From: Mogibacterium sp.
Lineage (GTDB): Bacteria > Bacillota_A > Clostridia > Peptostreptococcales > Anaerovoracaceae
DNA: 6,807 nt
Assembly (NCBI GenBank): GCA_017469325.1
Contig: JAFUGO010000186.1
Coordinates: forward strand, 1-6,807
Direction: 5' to 3'
The position numbers and the translations under genes were made by a program. Below, piece by piece: positions 5,961-6,807 of the stretch. The notes below the pieces were generated by a model that was given only the letters and a program-made list of their open reading frames with translations, searched no databases and was not told where the DNA came from. Within the stretch, counting starts at the first letter, position 1, and the number at the start of each line of letters is the position of its first letter.

Positions 5961-6807
5961 ATGAAAATACAAACAGGATATGTAGCCGGAGTCAACGGCA
6001 ACCTTATAAAGGTAGATTTCGATGGCTCCGTACGCAAAAACGAAGTAGGCTACATCCTCGTTGATGATAAACGCCTCAAAGGAGAGGTCATCCGTATCAA
6101 CAACGGGGAAGTAAGCATGCAGATCTACGAGATGACCAACGGCATCAAGGTCGGTGACAAGGTAGAGTTCACCGGCGAGCTGATGAGCGTAGATCTGGGT
6201 CCGGGACTCCTGACACAGGTCTTCGACGGACTGCAGAATCCGCTGCCTAAACTTGCGGAGCAGTGCGGCTTCTTCCTGGACAGAGGTGTGTATCTTGACG
6301 CGATCCCTGATCGTGACTGGGAGTTCACACCTGTAGCAAAAGTAGGCGACAGTGTTAAAGCCGGAAGCACCGTAGGCACAGTGCCTGAAGGCCTTTTCAC
6401 ACATCACATCATGGTGCCGTTCACGCTGAGAGGTTCCGACTGGACAGTCAAGAGCATCAAGGCTAAAGGCGCATATAACGTGCATGATACTATTTGCACT
6501 ATCGAAAACAGCAGGGGCGACACAAGAGATCTCACAATGATCTTCACACAGCCTATCAAGCAGGCAGTTAAGTGCTATGCTGAAAAGCTTCGCCCTACTG
6601 AACCGCTTGTAACAAAGATCCGCTGTATCGACTCCTTCCTTCCGGTAGCAAAGGGCGGTACCTTCTGCACACCGGGACCTTTCGGAGCCGGCAAGACGGT
6701 ACTCCAGCACATGCAGGCAAAGAACTCTGAGGCAGATGTAGTAATCGTAGCTGCCTGCGGAGAGCGTGCCGGCGAGGTAGTAGAAGTACTGAAGGAGTTC
6801 CCTGAAC
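5961..6807 (+). CDS. atpA: V/A-type ATPase catalytic subunit A (5' part, runs off the window)
   Basis: The first 282 residues (of roughly 580-600) of the catalytic A subunit, which hydrolyses or makes ATP in the V1/A1 head. The N-terminal beta-barrel begins MKIQTGYVAGVNGNLIKV. Residues about 110-190 are the 'non-homologous' insertion typical of A subunits and missing from F-type beta (GVYLDAIPDRDWEFTPVAKV and on). The Walker A loop is GPFGAGKT (239-246, K245, T246), followed by VLQH. The next motif is CGERAGEVVEVLKEFPE, with GER 267-269 holding the catalytic Glu region. GPFGAGKT instead of archaeal GPFGSGKT, and GERAGEV instead of GERGNEM, suggest the spirochaete/Bacteroidetes-like branch, in agreement with gene order. 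GGAG at 5951-5954, six bases before the ATG, is the ribosome site. The gene is intact up to the cut. Identification is very firm. Confidence 0.97.
   Translation, partial: MKIQTGYVAGVNGNLIKVDFDGSVRKNEVGYILVDDKRLKGEVIRINNGEVSMQIYEMTNGIKVGDKVEFTGELMSVDLGPGLLTQVFDGLQNPLPKLAEQCGFFLDRGVYLDAIPDRDWEFTPVAKVGDSVKAGSTVGTVPEGLFTHHIMVPFTLRGSDWTVKSIKAKGAYNVHDTICTIENSRGDTRDLTMIFTQPIKQAVKCYAEKLRPTEPLVTKIRCIDSFLPVAKGGTFCTPGPFGAGKTVLQHMQAKNSEADVVIVAACGERAGEVVEVLKEFPE

Noticed and set aside
5673..6710. Long minus-strand frame (345 codons) opposite the DUF2764-like gene and atpA
   Set aside because: It runs across two real genes and their junction. atpA is beyond doubt, and the antisense product is Cys-rich with no recognisable domain.

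Overview
All nine genes seen lie on the + strand. The window looks like a Bacillota (Firmicutes) chromosome, probably an anaerobic member of Clostridia. The evidence is an AddB-type recombination nuclease, a WalJ (YycJ)-like hydrolase next to rlmH, strong AGGAGG ribosome sites, and sigma-A-like promoters with 17-base spacers. Base composition looks moderate, with G+C around half by eye (not counted). The genus cannot be fixed from this sequence alone.

Region 1 (2-1306) is the 3' end of addB, the AddAB helicase-nuclease subunit that repairs double-strand breaks; its nuclease core and iron-sulfur cysteines are intact. Region 2 (1319-4572) begins with a good promoter. It carries a tight run of genes: a sugar-transfer-type ATP-grasp protein, a CofE-like (F420-0:glutamate ligase family) protein, the WalJ-like metallo-beta-lactamase-fold hydrolase, the 23S rRNA methyltransferase RlmH, and a 51-residue single-span membrane protein. 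The run ends at a 43-base tandem-repeat tract followed by a clear Rho-independent terminator. The first two products belong to ligase superfamilies and may act in one unknown pathway; the next two are housekeeping genes.

Region 3 (4719-6807) begins with a second strong promoter, a leader of about 90 bases with a perfect 7-bp hairpin, and the start of a V/A-type ATPase operon: subunit E, a DUF2764-like protein, and the N-terminal 282 residues of catalytic subunit A, cut by the window end. The order E, DUF2764, A is the one known from spirochaetes, Chlamydiae and Bacteroidetes. It differs from the usual Firmicute Ntp order, which has separate C, F and G/H subunits upstream of A.

Most of the window is ordinary core genome. 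The points most worth a second look are the ATP-grasp/CofE-like pair, the minimal V-ATPase operon with its uncharacterised second gene, the small membrane protein, and the tandem repeat before the terminator.
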